Positions 21,731-31,990 of a stretch of 64,000 nt of DNA are shown here, in pieces. The notes under the pieces were generated by a model. It did not search any database. It saw only the letters and a list, made by a program, of their open reading frames with translations, and had not been told where the DNA came from. How positions within the stretch are numbered: the stretch's first letter is position 1; every line of letters begins with the position of its first letter. Origin of the DNA: Symbiodinium natans. Its lineage: Eukaryota; Sar; Dinophyceae; Suessiales; Symbiodiniaceae. The position numbers were made by a program, and so were the translations under genes. The DNA is taken from NCBI GenBank assembly GCA_905221605.1, contig CAJNDS010002101.1:189001-253000 (forward strand), given 5' to 3'.

Positions 21731-24700
21731 CTTGCATCCCTCCGTAAGACCACTGCCCAAAGATGTGGTAGTAGCTGCGATTGTCAAGCTTAATCATCTT
21801 TCGCTTGGTTTTGTTGGGGTACATGATCTGGGCTACACGCAATAAAGCCTTAGTACTGAAGTCACGGTCCTTGGTAAGCTCAGCTGCGACTGCGCAAGGA
21901 TCTCCCGACGGCTTCACCACGGGGTGAGCATGAACGACAGGCTTGTTGATGAGATGAGCATCGGACTCGTGTGCCTTAGACTGCCGTCCCCCCTGAAGAG
22001 GAGCATCGACGTGCGCGATGAGCCTAAGAGCATGTTCCCATTTACCTCGGTCAGCGAAAGGTTTGGTAAAGATATCAGCTACTTGCTCTTTGGTGTCAAC
22101 ATTAATCATTTCGAAGAAGTTACGCTCGAACTGTTGTTTGATCCAAGCAAACGAAATGCGTTGAGTCCGATCGGTGTGACGTAGTTTTTCGCTGTCACCT
22201 TTGAGGAGAATGGTGATGGTAGCTTGGTTGTCCTCAAGGAGTTGAACAGCAAACTTGGGGCTAAGGTGGACCTTGAGGCCGTTTAAATCGGAAATGCTTC
22301 GTCCATCCGCCCTACACTCACCATAACGGATCTCATCAAGTTCAGGATCAATTCGTGCAATGATGTCGTTTTCCCTTTGATTAGATTTGGTTTTCGGCCT
22401 AGCTTGGTAGCTGGCGGTCCTACTCGCAACCTCACGCCACAGGAAAATCCAAAGACTGAGGCTGGGCAGACCCTGGGCACGAATACCTTGGTTGGCAGCC
22501 ACAACCTCACTCTCCGTACTTGAAGTGGTGATGCTGGTCTGTTTCTTGGAAAAAGCATTTAGGGGAAAGTAAGTATTGGGGCCTACCAAGTAAACGGCAC
22601 AGCCTGAAGTGGATTTACTGTCGTGGCTACCAGCGTGGTCAGCATCGCAGAACATCCACAACTTACAATCCTGAATGCGATCCCCTATGAATCCCCTCAT
22701 CCGAACTTCAAGAGAAGAGTTTATGTAACTGATCAACCTGTGCAAAGCAACGTCACAGTCGCGAGACCACTTGGTGACTCTGGATGCCAGTGCCTGAGTG
22801 GCGCGTAACAAGTCCCACCTGGCCATTCTCGCAGCGAACAAAACCTTCATGAGTACGCGGCTAGCAATAGGTTGCAGCTTACCACTAGGTTCATTGTTCT
22901 CCAGAACTTTTGCTACCCGGTTCTCATGAAAAGGAGTCGCTACGTGCTTCAGGGATTTCTTGTCGACCTTGGCCAACTCACAGTACCTATCAACACAGGA
23001 CACCAAGAAATCCCGCATGTCGTAGTACACAACGTTCACGGGCACAGTCATGGAAGGGGTCTTTCCCTGACTGATAGATTCAGTGCTCTTGAACTTACTC
23101 TGTCGTGCTTCTCGTTTAGCTTCGGCTTGGGACCGCTTGGGTTTATTGTGCTTAGCTGCGAGAGCATGAGAAAAGTCCTCGTCACTGACCTCTGTGATAG
23201 GGAAATATGTTCTCCCAGTCCACCAACCTGATTGGTTCGCGGGGCCCCCCTGATTCAAGTCATCATGGATAGGGTCCCTACCATCATCAAACACCGTGAT
23301 TCGTTGGCAGCTTATGTGGGGAAATTTCGACACGTCGTCCTGTGTAGGCACATAAAGTTTCCTACGAGGATAGATGTGATGCCTAACGACTGCAGCTAAC
23401 TCAGCGTCGACCTCCCAGAAGTCCTCTTTGCGATTCGGCCGGACTTGGTAGTCGGCAGCTGGGCTAGCGTGCTTCTTGTCGAAGACGTAAGCAAATGGGT
23501 GGTCCTCCCGTGAAAGCTGGACCTGATTTTGCTCAACGTGATGACACCCGAAGTACCGTCCCAAGACCTCGGCTGGTTCCATGTCAATCACCTTAGCGAT
23601 CAACTCCCAACCTTTGTTGATTTTGTCTTGGGGGCCGGCCATCTTGAAGTCATCAACGTACACAACAAGCAACAAATCTAGTTCAGCATGGTAGAAAACA
23701 GAATGCCAAATGTCGGGTAGAACTGCAGTAAAACCAACACTCTCTAGTTGTTCGGTACAGTACCTTTCCCAGATACCACCTGAGTCAGGGTGGCCGTACA
23801 AAGCGAGCCTGAGTGGGCAAACAGGATCTTCATACCCAGACCATTCTTTAGGCCATCTGTTTCGAGGGAGACGGACCCACGTTTCGATGCCTTTAAAAAG
23901 GGCTTGTGTGTATGCAGCAATGCCATCAGCCTGCTGTTTCACGTACCCGGGTTGGCTACCAAACACATCGATGATTTTCCCGGCCTCCATACTAGCGGGG
24001 CTTGATCCTAGTTCGGCGACAATGGCGTGATCGTGATTTTCGTCCTGGACGTTGTTGCCCTGGAAAACACTACGACCCTTCCATTTCTTCTGGGGGTGCC
24101 CGTCCGGGAGTTCATCCCCCTTGACCGAACAAATCTCAAAGATTTTCCCGAAATGGGCCTTGACATTCTTGTGTTTGGCTTCCGCCGCAACATCCCGGTA
24201 CTCTCGAACCTTCTTCTCGAGCCAGCAAGACTTATCGGCAAGTTTCTTCCACTCTCGGTCCATGGCTTCTTTAGCAGCGGGAGTACTTTCGATCTCTTTA
24301 GGCCCGACAACCCTGGCAACAGCAGCAAACATCTCACTCGCAACCTGACCAAGTTTGGCCCAATACAAGGACGCCATGCGATCCCTATGGGGCTCGGGGT
24401 CAGGCTCGGCGATGACAGGCATGGCCGGGGAGTCTCTAAGGGCCTTGCGAGCATCTTCCTCGGCTTCACGAGCCTTCTTGCGTTCGAATCTTTCAATGTC
24501 AGCCTCCCGTTGTGCCTTGGAATACATGTGCCAAAATTCCGAAGGAGTATCAGGTGGCCTTTTGGAACCTTTCTTATCTCTAACCAACCTCACCCCGTCC
24601 CAGTTATACCCTTTGGGGACTTTCTTCCCGTCAGGCATGGTTTTGGGGTCATGTCTTGGTAGAGTAGATGAGGCCTTAGGCACGGATGTTGCTTCCTTAG

Positions 24701-26340
24701 AAGATCCAGGAGCATCCCTCCCCAGCCAGTCCTCCACAGCTCCGACATCTTCGGGAACATAGTCCTCGTTTTCCTTAGCCACTTGGTCCAAGTACTCGGA
24801 CAAACGATCCTTCAGATCGGAGCCGTCCAAATCAGGCACACCGGGCGGAGGCAAAGGCTCGTCCGGCGAATCCCCAGGCGGGGCGCGTGGTCCGGCACCA
24901 TCTGTGCCTCCCCACGAGCAGTCCTGATCTGCGAGGGTCGGCTTACGGAGGCTCTCCTGCAGTGCGAGCTGTTCGGATCTCATTGGGAATGTGAAATCCC
25001 CAGGCAACAGCTCCATTCGCTTCGACCTCAGGATGGGAAAGTTTCCTATCTCGAACGCAAAGTCACAACCCTTAACGGGGGTGACGAGGTATTCCTCCTT
25101 CCAAACGAAGCCAGGCTGAACGTGGTAACCAAGAAATATTCCCTCAACACCGGTCGGCGCAAACTTAGAGCTCGCAGGAATGTTCTGTTTGGGGTTGTTC
25201 CAGTACAACACACGTGCACCAAAAGGAATCATGATCCCTGAAAACGGTTCCCCATACCTGGCCTCCCAGGGAACAATCCCGTTGTCAAGCCTCTTAGTTG
25301 CATTAAGTGCCATCGCGTGGTGTTGGGCGGCCAACGGCCAAAGCTTGTCGGGGAGACCCGCCTGAACAAGGTTGGAGCGGGTACCCTCCAAAATCGTCCG
25401 AATTTCTCTTTCGATTACCGACTTGTTGGTGTCCACATATTCGCGGGATGTAACATGTCGGACACCTAGGCTTTTGATAGCGGCATGAAGTTCAGGTGCG
25501 TTGTCTGAGTAGAAAACGCCAACTGCATCTTCTTGACCTAGGAAGTGAAGAAGGTCTTCAAAACACTGATCGCTTGACTTAGTCGGAGAGGGGTAGACGT
25601 AACGAAATTTGGTGAACACGTCCTTAACAACAAGTGCGACCCTTTCGTCCTGGAACCCATGATCACGAAGGTCACGAGTGATAATATGGTCAACAGTGAT
25701 GTGATCCCCAAAGGCCTTTGACACAATGGTACTTGAGCCCCCCTTTTTGCGGGCTTGGGGAGCCAACATCTTTGCGCGCTGACATACCTCGCAGAACGGA
25801 TTCTTGGGCCTGTGCGAGAACAAGTGCTCAACAGATTTGGCTTCAGCTTTCAGATCGGCCTCTGCAAGACTGCGGGCGTTTCCTTCGTTGTCACTGTCAG
25901 GTTCAACATCGGGGTCTTCGAAGATAGTGAGGCTCAGGATTGGGTTACCCTCCAGTCGGGCAACTTTGTTGTCAAGCTCCCTGACGTTCACTTTATCCTC
26001 AACCTTGACCCAAGAACCTTCCCTGAACAACCAAGTAGATCTGACTTCGCATCTTGGAAACCTTGGTGTGGCAGTACGAAACGTCTTTGGTTTGTGTCCG
26101 ACAATCAAGTACTTAGCATTTGGGTGCGAAACCCAACCTGGTCGTTTGAGCTTCTCTTTGGGGATATGTATCGGCGGCACCTCATTGATGGCTGCGGAGA
26201 TCTCAGGATCGGGGTGCTCGACCACTGGATCTCGTTCCTCTGCTGCTCCTGCGAAAGCCTCGGCCGGCCCTATTGGGCGGCAGTTTTCTGAAAACCCTCG
26301 GACAAAATTGGTCGTCCGAGAGAACCTGAGGCTTCCTCCT
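21654..26340 (-). CDS. pol: ORF2: Pol polyprotein (integrase, reverse transcriptase, RNase H)
   Basis: The frame is open from upstream of the slippery site (at least 26340) to TGA at 21654. Its first conventional start candidate is only a GTG at 26225, so expression by -1 frameshifting from ORF1 is likely. Positions below count from 26225. An HH-CC zinc region (HLFSHRPKNPFCEVC) is near 132-146. The integrase core has DHIITRDL near 175, YSDNAPEL near 236 and IERE near 271, giving the D-D-E triad. The copia-type reverse transcriptase has LALYGHPDSGGIWERY near 795 and the YVDD box near 853. RNase H has FCDADHAGSHDSKSTSG near 1190, STESE near 1237 and ADIFTKPF near 1380. The last 70 or so residues (FGQWSYGGMQGVTKATRRW) look like the start of the dioxygenase continued in ORF3. 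Confidence 0.92.
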
Positions 26341-29300
26341 TAGTGCTTGGAGCGGCCATTGCTCCTCCCCCTAGCACTGGGACCATACCTCTCATTCTAC
26401 ACCTTAGTCTTTGACCATTGGGCGCAACAAAGTAAGGCGGCCTTTTGGGGTACCAGTGGAACTCATAACCGTCCTCCATGCACCTTCTGCCTACGGAGCA
26501 AACAGGAGGGGTGCTGTTGAGAACATAGAACTCTAGCTCTTTGCCAAACTCCGGGAAGTCGATCCTAACCGACTTGTCACCTTTGACGTTACCATTAGCA
26601 GTGATGAGATTCACTTGTCGTGTTGCATTGCCTACTGGCTCTTCGCCGAAGTACATAGCACGATCAGCTTCGCTGATAAGGTCCTCCTCGCTTCCTGTGT
26701 CAGCAAGGAATTCTAAGGGTGTGGCGATCCCTGGACAAGCGATCTCTGAGCTCTCAACGACGTGCTTGCACATCCCACACATTAGAGAATCAGGCTCATC
26801 ACACTCTAAATGGCAATCGGTCTTCTCTCCCCCCTCATGCCGGGCAAGAAGCATCTTGAGTTCCCTTGCGTTCCTAATTGCAACCTGAAGGTCGATAGCG
26901 TCAGGCTTAGGGCAGTTTTCCGCATCAGCATAGCAAGTATTGTACCTGCGAACTTTGTAGGAATGTTTGTACCCCTTTCCCTCAAAAGGGATTTCCCTGA
27001 CTTTAGGTTTGTCGCAAAACCTGACCTTCTTGTTTTGTTCTTTGATCTTGAAAACAGTCTTGCCGGTCCACGGCATCTTATCGCCGGTTCCCCCTCTTCC
27101 CTCTTTCCAGTCCCAGTTCTCCTTTGCAGTGTATGGAGAAATGGGAAGCGTCTTGATCACTTTGGCCTTACCCTTCAACCTTTCAAGAGCAACAGGACAT
27201 GACACTTCGGGCTTGTACATAGTACTTCTGTACTTCAGATGGTGCCTAACAGCTTCACCCCTTTTGAAGTCTACTTCCCAGTAGTCTTCGTCCCCATCTT
27301 GTGGTTCACTCTCATCAGGACCAGCTGAGGCTGCAGCCGCAAGCGAGATGCAGCATGCGGCCTTCCTATCCTTTTCCTTAGAGCGTCCACGGCTTGGTTT
27401 CCTGCGCGTTGGCGCGGGTGACGGGGACCTTGGTTTGTCTGGGCCCTTAGGGGCCGGGGCTGCGTTTTCACCACCTGGGGGAGCAGGGCTCGGTTCCCTA
27501 TGCAAGAAACGACACTTATCTCCCCTAGTGCACTTTCCCTTCTTCCAAAACGTGCAGACCTGTTTCTTCTTCGGTGCAGTGCGAACAGGGGATTGTGAAC
27601 GTGGTTTGTGCGAAAACTTGCACTTGTCACCCCTGGTGCACTTACCCTTTTGAAAGTCGTAGCAAACTGGCTTTGGGCTTTGCGATCGGCTAGGTGATCT
27701 AGATCTGGATGGGGTCCTAGAGCGAGACCTTGACTTTGAATTGGACTGGCTACCGGCAGAGCGATCCCTTCCGCGGCCGCTCCTCGACGGAGGGCGTGTC
27801 GGCCTTCCGCCTTCAACAACAGGAGCCCCAAACTTGTCCCCATGTGACTTGGCGATTCTATCCCTGTTCTTGCGCATCCTCTCACGGGTCAACAAATCCC
27901 GGATTGACTTCAACAAGAACGCATAGGAGTGTGAGGCAGAACCCTCTTTCGCCCTGTCGTAGATTTCCAAATCATACTTCATTCTTGAGGACTTTCGGAT
28001 TTGCCGAAGAAGGATGTCACGCAGAACCATTTCTTCTGGGACATGACTCATGCCAGCAATGACTGATTCCCAATTGTGCAGAAATGTGGTTAGATCGTCA
28101 CTATGCAGTGTAACCTTCAAAAGGTCTTCTACCGAATAGAGCGATCCTACCTCTTCATTTGTTTTGAAGTACTGATCAAACATGAGCAAGACCTGGCGTC
28201 CTCGTACGGCACGTCCTTGAACCGCCTCGGTTTCCTTGAAAGTGAGTACCTGTCGAGATAACTCACCTTTGGCGACCTTAGTGAGAGCGGCTAGGATTTT
28301 GGTATCCAGCGTGAGAAACTTACCGGGCTCACGAAGCTTGTCATGATCAGCATTCTTAGAATACACCTCTAGAATCCAAGAGAAGGCTTCATCTGGTCTA
28401 TCTGAAGCTGCCCTAACTGCTTCCCGTGTTGCGGTTTTCCATGCACGGTAGGTTTCGGGGTTAGGGAAATCCGGCAGGCGGATGGTTTCAGCTTCTTTAA
28501 CCTTTGGTTTGTCATCTTCACCGCTTTTGTCTCCTTTAAGAAGCTTGGCGGCTTCAAGCAGCGCTTGCTGCGTCTGTGCGATTAAATCGGCTCCTGTGGC
28601 TGCCGGACCTCCCGGCGTGCCTGTTGGGGCCGCAAGACCAGGGGCTCCGGCGTTCAACCCACCACTAGAGAACCCTAGATTTGGGACGTTAGCTGATGCT
28701 GTTGGGGTCCCTGGGGCAGAAACCGGACCCTGCGGTCCTGTTGGAGTGGCAGTAGTTGCCACACCGCCAAAACTGAAGTTTGGAAACAATGCCCTGATGT
28801 TCATCGGAATCACACTCGGATCTGAAAACTGAGGGGCACACGGAGCACTACGCCCGGCGCTTGGCGCTGGAGCAACTGGGGCAGTGGCGCTGGGAAACTG
28901 AGCTTGCTGCGAGGGATTGATACCTAAATTCCTGTCCTGTTCGAGCTGGAGCGCACGCTCCATTGATGACAATTCATCTTGGAGGGTCATGTTTTGAATC
29001 CTCATTTGCTCTTCAGTTTCCAGGGCTATACTGCGGTACCTTTTCATTGCCTCATCATGCTCTCTTCCGAACCATTCCCCAATCTCGTTAATGCTTTCCC
29101 TCTTGTTCTGTTCAGCCTCTTCAACCAGAGTTGTCCTGAGACGTGTGATTTGCGAACCAACATCGGAAAAATGTTCTGACTGAAAATTGATTATCTGGCT
29201 TTGTTGCTGGAGTTCTGAAAAGAGACCTTGGGTCCTCGCGACAAAGCTATACCTTTGGCTAGCAATTTCAGACTCAAGTCTAGCAACGACTTCCTCGTGC

Positions 29301-29701
29301 TGCCTGTTAGCCCTTTCTTCAACATCTGCGATTTGTTGATCATGGGCTTCTTCAGCAGCTAGGCGGAACCTCTGGTGCCTGGACTCTGCTTCGTTCTCTA
29401 ACTCAGTGAGGAGAAGTCTTGTTTGTTCAGGTGTTTCACCTATCGTAATGTTCTGCTGGAACTGTTGTCGGTACATGTGGATCTGCGGAGCTCCTAGTCC
29501 TACGAAAGGAGAAGGTGCGTTTGGCGCAAACACATTAGCTGCTGCTGCATTCTCTTCCAGCACTAGGCCACGGCCATCCGTAGACGGTGGCATAGCCAAA
29601 GTGCCTGAGAGGTCCATCTCCGCGGATTCTGCGTCTGTAAATCCGTCTGTACCGAGATCAGTTGCTACCTCGGTGGGGACCAGCTCGGGGCTGTCACCCA
29701 T
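26270..29701 (-). CDS. gag: ORF1: Gag polyprotein with CCCH fingers and aspartic protease
   Basis: 1143 residues from a true ATG 63 bp inside the 5' LTR. Residues about 70-265 are Gln/Glu-rich and look like coiled coil. Residues about 400-610 resemble the helical copia Gag core (RLPDFPNPETYRAWKTA...). A basic Arg-Ser stretch follows at about 620-675. Two zinc fingers follow, each C-x7-C-x5-C-x3-H (CYDFQKGKCTRGDKCKFSH near 680 and a second near 715). This is the CCCH class of RNA-binding finger, not the retroviral CCHC knuckle. Near residue 1000 is LADTGSEEDLI, the Asp-Thr-Gly active site of a retroviral-type aspartic protease, so protease is in the Gag frame. The ORF ends GFQKTAAQ-stop just after a -1 slippery site. 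Gag packages the RNA; the protease would mature the polyproteins. Confidence 0.9.
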   Translation of the reverse strand: MGDSPELVPTEVATDLGTDGFTDAESAEMDLSGTLAMPPSTDGRGLVLEENAAAANVFAPNAPSPFVGLGAPQIHMYRQQFQQNITIGETPEQTRLLLTELENEAESRHQRFRLAAEEAHDQQIADVEERANRQHEEVVARLESEIASQRYSFVARTQGLFSELQQQSQIINFQSEHFSDVGSQITRLRTTLVEEAEQNKRESINEIGEWFGREHDEAMKRYRSIALETEEQMRIQNMTLQDELSSMERALQLEQDRNLGINPSQQAQFPSATAPVAPAPSAGRSAPCAPQFSDPSVIPMNIRALFPNFSFGGVATTATPTGPQGPVSAPGTPTASANVPNLGFSSGGLNAGAPGLAAPTGTPGGPAATGADLIAQTQQALLEAAKLLKGDKSGEDDKPKVKEAETIRLPDFPNPETYRAWKTATREAVRAASDRPDEAFSWILEVYSKNADHDKLREPGKFLTLDTKILAALTKVAKGELSRQVLTFKETEAVQGRAVRGRQVLLMFDQYFKTNEEVGSLYSVEDLLKVTLHSDDLTTFLHNWESVIAGMSHVPEEMVLRDILLRQIRKSSRMKYDLEIYDRAKEGSASHSYAFLLKSIRDLLTRERMRKNRDRIAKSHGDKFGAPVVEGGRPTRPPSRSGRGRDRSAGSQSNSKSRSRSRTPSRSRSPSRSQSPKPVCYDFQKGKCTRGDKCKFSHKPRSQSPVRTAPKKKQVCTFWKKGKCTRGDKCRFLHREPSPAPPGGENAAPAPKGPDKPRSPSPAPTRRKPSRGRSKEKDRKAACCISLAAAASAGPDESEPQDGDEDYWEVDFKRGEAVRHHLKYRSTMYKPEVSCPVALERLKGKAKVIKTLPISPYTAKENWDWKEGRGGTGDKMPWTGKTVFKIKEQNKKVRFCDKPKVREIPFEGKGYKHSYKVRRYNTCYADAENCPKPDAIDLQVAIRNARELKMLLARHEGGEKTDCHLECDEPDSLMCGMCKHVVESSEIACPGIATPLEFLADTGSEEDLISEADRAMYFGEEPVGNATRQVNLITANGNVKGDKSVRIDFPEFGKELEFYVLNSTPPVCSVGRRCMEDGYEFHWYPKRPPYFVAPNGQRLRCRMRGMVPVLGGGAMAAPSTKEEASGSLGRPILSEGFQKTAAQ
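26291..26297 (-). promoter_or_regulatory. -1 ribosomal frameshift heptamer G GGT TTT
   Basis: In the Gag frame the element strand reads GAG GGT TTT CAG, so G-GGT-TTT fits the X-XXY-YYZ rule exactly. Slipping back one base enters the ORF2 frame, which is open from upstream of this point and reads on as SENCRPIGPAEAFAG into integrase. Gag terminates 8 codons later. A GC-rich palindrome (GGCCGGCC, 26262-26269) lies about 21 bases downstream and could be part of a stimulatory structure; I have not folded it. Confidence 0.7.
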
Positions 29702-29749
29702 GCACTGAGTTGAAACTCCAGGTCAGTGGTGCCGCAAGCTCCGGGGAGC

Positions 29750-29764
29750 CTACGGCTGATAACC
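29750..29764 (-). promoter_or_regulatory. Candidate primer-binding site
   Basis: Immediately inside the 5' LTR the element strand reads GGTTATCAGCC. This resembles the TGGTATCAG primer site that many copia elements use to pair with initiator tRNA-Met, with one extra T and without the leading T. Position is right for a primer site; the priming tRNA is not established. Confidence 0.4.
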
Positions 29765-29910
29765 TATAGTTTGGGAAATCCACCAGTTGTTATCCGTTAA
29801 GCCATGAGCAGGGGCGCGCCTAACCTTTTTACTCAGAGGGCTTGAGCGGCACAAATAAGTGCAACATACATGGAAGCAAAAGTGGAGGGAATGCACAGAT
29901 ATAAAATACA
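29765..29910 (-). repeat. 5' LTR (146 bp)
   Basis: In element orientation it begins TGTATTTTATATC and ends CCCAAACTATA. A TTTTATA box lies within the first 12 bases. It matches the 3' LTR at all 146 positions. It is short for a copia LTR, and no other promoter element could be recognised in it. Confidence 0.93.
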
Positions 29911-29915
29911 GGGTA
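29911..29915. repeat. Target-site duplication GGGTA, right copy
   Basis: Partner of the GGGTA at 16228-16232. The pair fixes the element boundaries and so the LTR ends, which read TG...TA in element orientation instead of the commoner TG...CA. Confidence 0.9.
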
Positions 29916-30480
29916 TTCCTTAAAGTACCAGAGGGCTCCTTATAATCTCGAAACGCCACATATAACGCCCTTAAGCGGCTAAACCCAATAAGCCCCATAA
30001 ACCTAGACACTCTACAAGCCCTGAAGACCCAATCAACAAATGCGAACACCCATAAGCCCTGGAACCTGAAACCCGACATTTCCAAACCCCCCCCCCCCCC
30101 CCCAAAAGCCCCCTCCCTAAACCCTAAACCCTAACCCCTAAACCCTAAACCCTAATTAAGCCGCCTGACCCTCCTAAATCAGCCAACTCCCCTAAACCCA
30201 GTTGCCTGCGGAGTGCTGCCACCTGCTGTATACGTTTGATAGGCGATTTATAGGGTCTTCAGGATTTAGGGTTCAGGGCTTATAGAGTTTAGAGCTTAAG
30301 GTTTAGGGTTTGGGGAGTTTAGGGTTTAGGGTTGAAGGTTTAAGGGTCTGTAGCATTTGATATGCCGGTCTATGTAGGAAATTTGTAGGCCATTCTACTT
30401 TACAGGGTTTAAGGCCTAGTGCGACGGGCGATGGGTTTGCTATCGGGTTTATGATAGGGCTTGTTGTAGGGCTTCGGGAT
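29916..30480. other. Spacer right of the retrotransposon
   Basis: 29930-30110 is diverged CCCTAAA text with a poly-C run at 30089-30104; 30240-30480 is diverged TTTAGGG text. No supported gene. Confidence 0.45.
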
Positions 30481-30498
30481 TAGGGCGTTAGGGTGCAC

Positions 30499-30525
30499 TT
30501 TGGGGGGGGGGGGGGGGGGGGGGGG
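30499..30525 (+). repeat. Poly-G tract
   Basis: About 26 consecutive G residues followed by CATGC. Confidence 0.93.
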
Positions 30526-30784
30526 CATGCTTTAGGAGTGGGGATGCTTCAGATTCCTTACGTGACAACGTGATATTACATGACCCTAACCCCTAAACCC
30601 TGAGCCCTTGCTCGATGTCCCGTCCTACCTGCCCTGCACGTTGTCCAAAAGTAACGCCTCAGCCTCAATCCCAAACCCTGAAGTAAGCGAAAGTGCCCTG
30701 ACCTCCCTACCAGTAATGTGGGGACCCTGCCGACACAGACAAAGCAGTGACACAGCACTTCTCAGGCGGGAGGGGTGGTCGGAG

Positions 30785-30882
30785 GTAGTTCTCTAAATTG
30801 GGGCTCCTTTTTGGGTACACATTCTAAGGCGGAAGCCTTGAAAAAGGAACCCCCTGAAAGGGACCCTAATTTAGAGAACTAC
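30785..30882. mobile_element. Foldback element M5
   Basis: GTAGTTCTCTAAATTGGGGC faces GGGACCCTAATTTAGAGAAC-TAC, a nearly perfect terminal inverted repeat of about 20 bp. Confidence 0.75.
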
Positions 30883-30956
30883 CCATATATATACACACAT
30901 GTATGTCTCCCAATGGGGTGAACGAGTTTGCTTACACATTGAATGTACAAACCCTG

Positions 30957-31123
30957 AGACCCCTAAACCCCAAACTTTAACCACCCCCCCTCCCCCTAAA
31001 CCCCAAACCCCAAACCCCACACCCCCAAACCCCAAACCCCAAACCCCAAACCCAAAACCCCACACCCCCAAACCCCAAACCCCAAACCCCAAACCCCAAA
31101 CCCCTAACCACCCCCAACCCTAA
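30957..31123 (+). repeat. Telomere-variant array, CCCCAAA type
   Basis: About 160 bp in which most units are CCCCAAA instead of CCCTAAA, with CACCCCCAAA interruptions. Overlapping ORFs on both strands are translations of the repeat only. It runs into a C-then-A homopolymer at 31126-31164. Confidence 0.93.
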
Positions 31124-31125
31124 CC

Positions 31126-31164
31126 ACCCCCCCCCCCCCCCCCAAAAAAAAAAAAAAAAAAAAA
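31126..31164 (+). repeat. Poly-C then poly-A tract
   Basis: About 18 C followed by about 21 A, beside the donor-side end of the exon candidate 31168-31222. On the minus strand the putative intron begins GTG(T)n(G)n. Confidence 0.9.
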
Positions 31165-31167
31165 CAC

Positions 31168-31222
31168 GCAGGCCTGCGATCTGCTTCGCCTTCTCCATGG
31201 AGGCCTTGATGCCAACATTAAC
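31168..31222 (-). CDS. Candidate exon (minus)
   Basis: CCCAATTTCCGCAG before, GTGTTT after. Reads VNVGIKASMEKAKQIAGL. It would follow the exon at 31334-31367 across a 111-bp intron made of telomere-type units, although the reading phase across that join is unresolved. Confidence 0.5.
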
Positions 31223-31229
31223 CTGCGGA

Positions 31230-31322
31230 AATTGGGTTTAGGGTTTAGGGTTTGGGGTTTGGGGTTTAGGGTTATAGGGTTTAGGGTTTAGGGTTTAGGG
31301 TTTAGGGTTTAGGGTTTAGGGT
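31230..31322 (+). repeat. Telomere-like array forming a putative minus-strand intron
   Basis: About 12 TTTAGGG units between exon candidates at 31334-31367 and 31168-31222. On the minus strand the space between them starts GTTGTAGGG, consists of CCCTAAA/CCCCAAA units and ends TTTCCGCAG. Confidence 0.9.
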
Positions 31323-31333
31323 AACCCTACAAC

Positions 31334-31367
31334 CGCTTTCAGGGATGAGGTTGAGCAGCTTGGTGCC
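31334..31367 (-). CDS. Candidate exon (minus)
   Basis: CCCTAAATCCCAG before, GTTGTAGGG after. Reads GTKLLNLIPES. Confidence 0.4.
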
Positions 31368-31904
31368 CTGGGATTTAGGGCAGTCTGGTGCTTTCGGGCT
31401 TAGGATTCAGAGCTTAGGGGTTTAGGGGGTTTAGGGCTTTGGATCTTTTGGTGTCTAAGGTTTCAGCTTTAAGGCTTTAAGGTTCAGGCTCTAAGGTTTG
31501 GGGTTTAGGGTTTAGGGCTTAAGGTTTAGGATTTAGGGTTTAGTAAGGGCAGGGCGGTGCTTTCGGGCTTTATGGATTTAGGGTTTAGCGAACTCAAGGT
31601 TTATCAGGGTCAACACCAGTTTCCAGGGGGGGAAGGGCAAGGGGGCGTTTGGGCTTTGCACTCTAAACCCTAAACCCTATAGGGCGTTTGGAGTTTCAAC
31701 TCAGGGGTTTTAAGCTTTAGGTTCTAGGCCCTAAACCCTAAAACCCTAAACCTTATAAACCTAAACCCTAAAGCCACAAGGGTTTTGCGGGCTTTGGTTT
31801 CGGGTTGAGGGATTAGGGGCAAAGGGTCGAGGGGTCGAGGGTTTTAGAGTTTTACGGATTTAGGGTTGAAGGTTTAGGGCTATCTGAGGGCTTAGCTTAG
31901 GGGG

Positions 31905-31990
31905 GTTAGCGACTCATCCTTCTCGGATTCATCCAGTGGAGAGATCTTGGAGGTGGTGCGGCCGCTTCCAGCACGCAGATGTCTTGGGGG
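31905..31990 (-). CDS. Candidate exon (minus)
   Basis: CATGCCACAG before. Reads PPRHLRAGSGRTTSKISPLD then ESEKDESLT. Likely the same gene as 31168-31367 and 32155-32239. Confidence 0.45.

Larger units (their letters stand above)
16233..29910 (-). mobile_element. Complete Ty1/copia LTR retrotransposon, 13.7 kb
   Basis: Two 146-bp direct repeats bound this element and match at every base (16233-16378 and 29765-29910). The five bases outside them are the same on both sides (GGGTA, 16228-16232 and 29911-29915), a target duplication of the size usual for Ty1/copia. Transcription is leftwards. The order Gag, protease | integrase, reverse transcriptase, RNase H is copia order. A third ORF of 1665 residues follows RNase H. 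A GAGGGGGG polypurine tract abuts the 3' LTR. Identical LTRs and three open ORFs imply a recent insertion. No telomere array interrupts it, in sharp contrast with both flanks. Confidence 0.95.

Noticed and set aside
30871..31198. Gly/Pro-rich ORFs on both strands
   Set aside because: Translations of CCCCAAA/TTTGGGG units; the real signal here is the short exon at 31168-31222.
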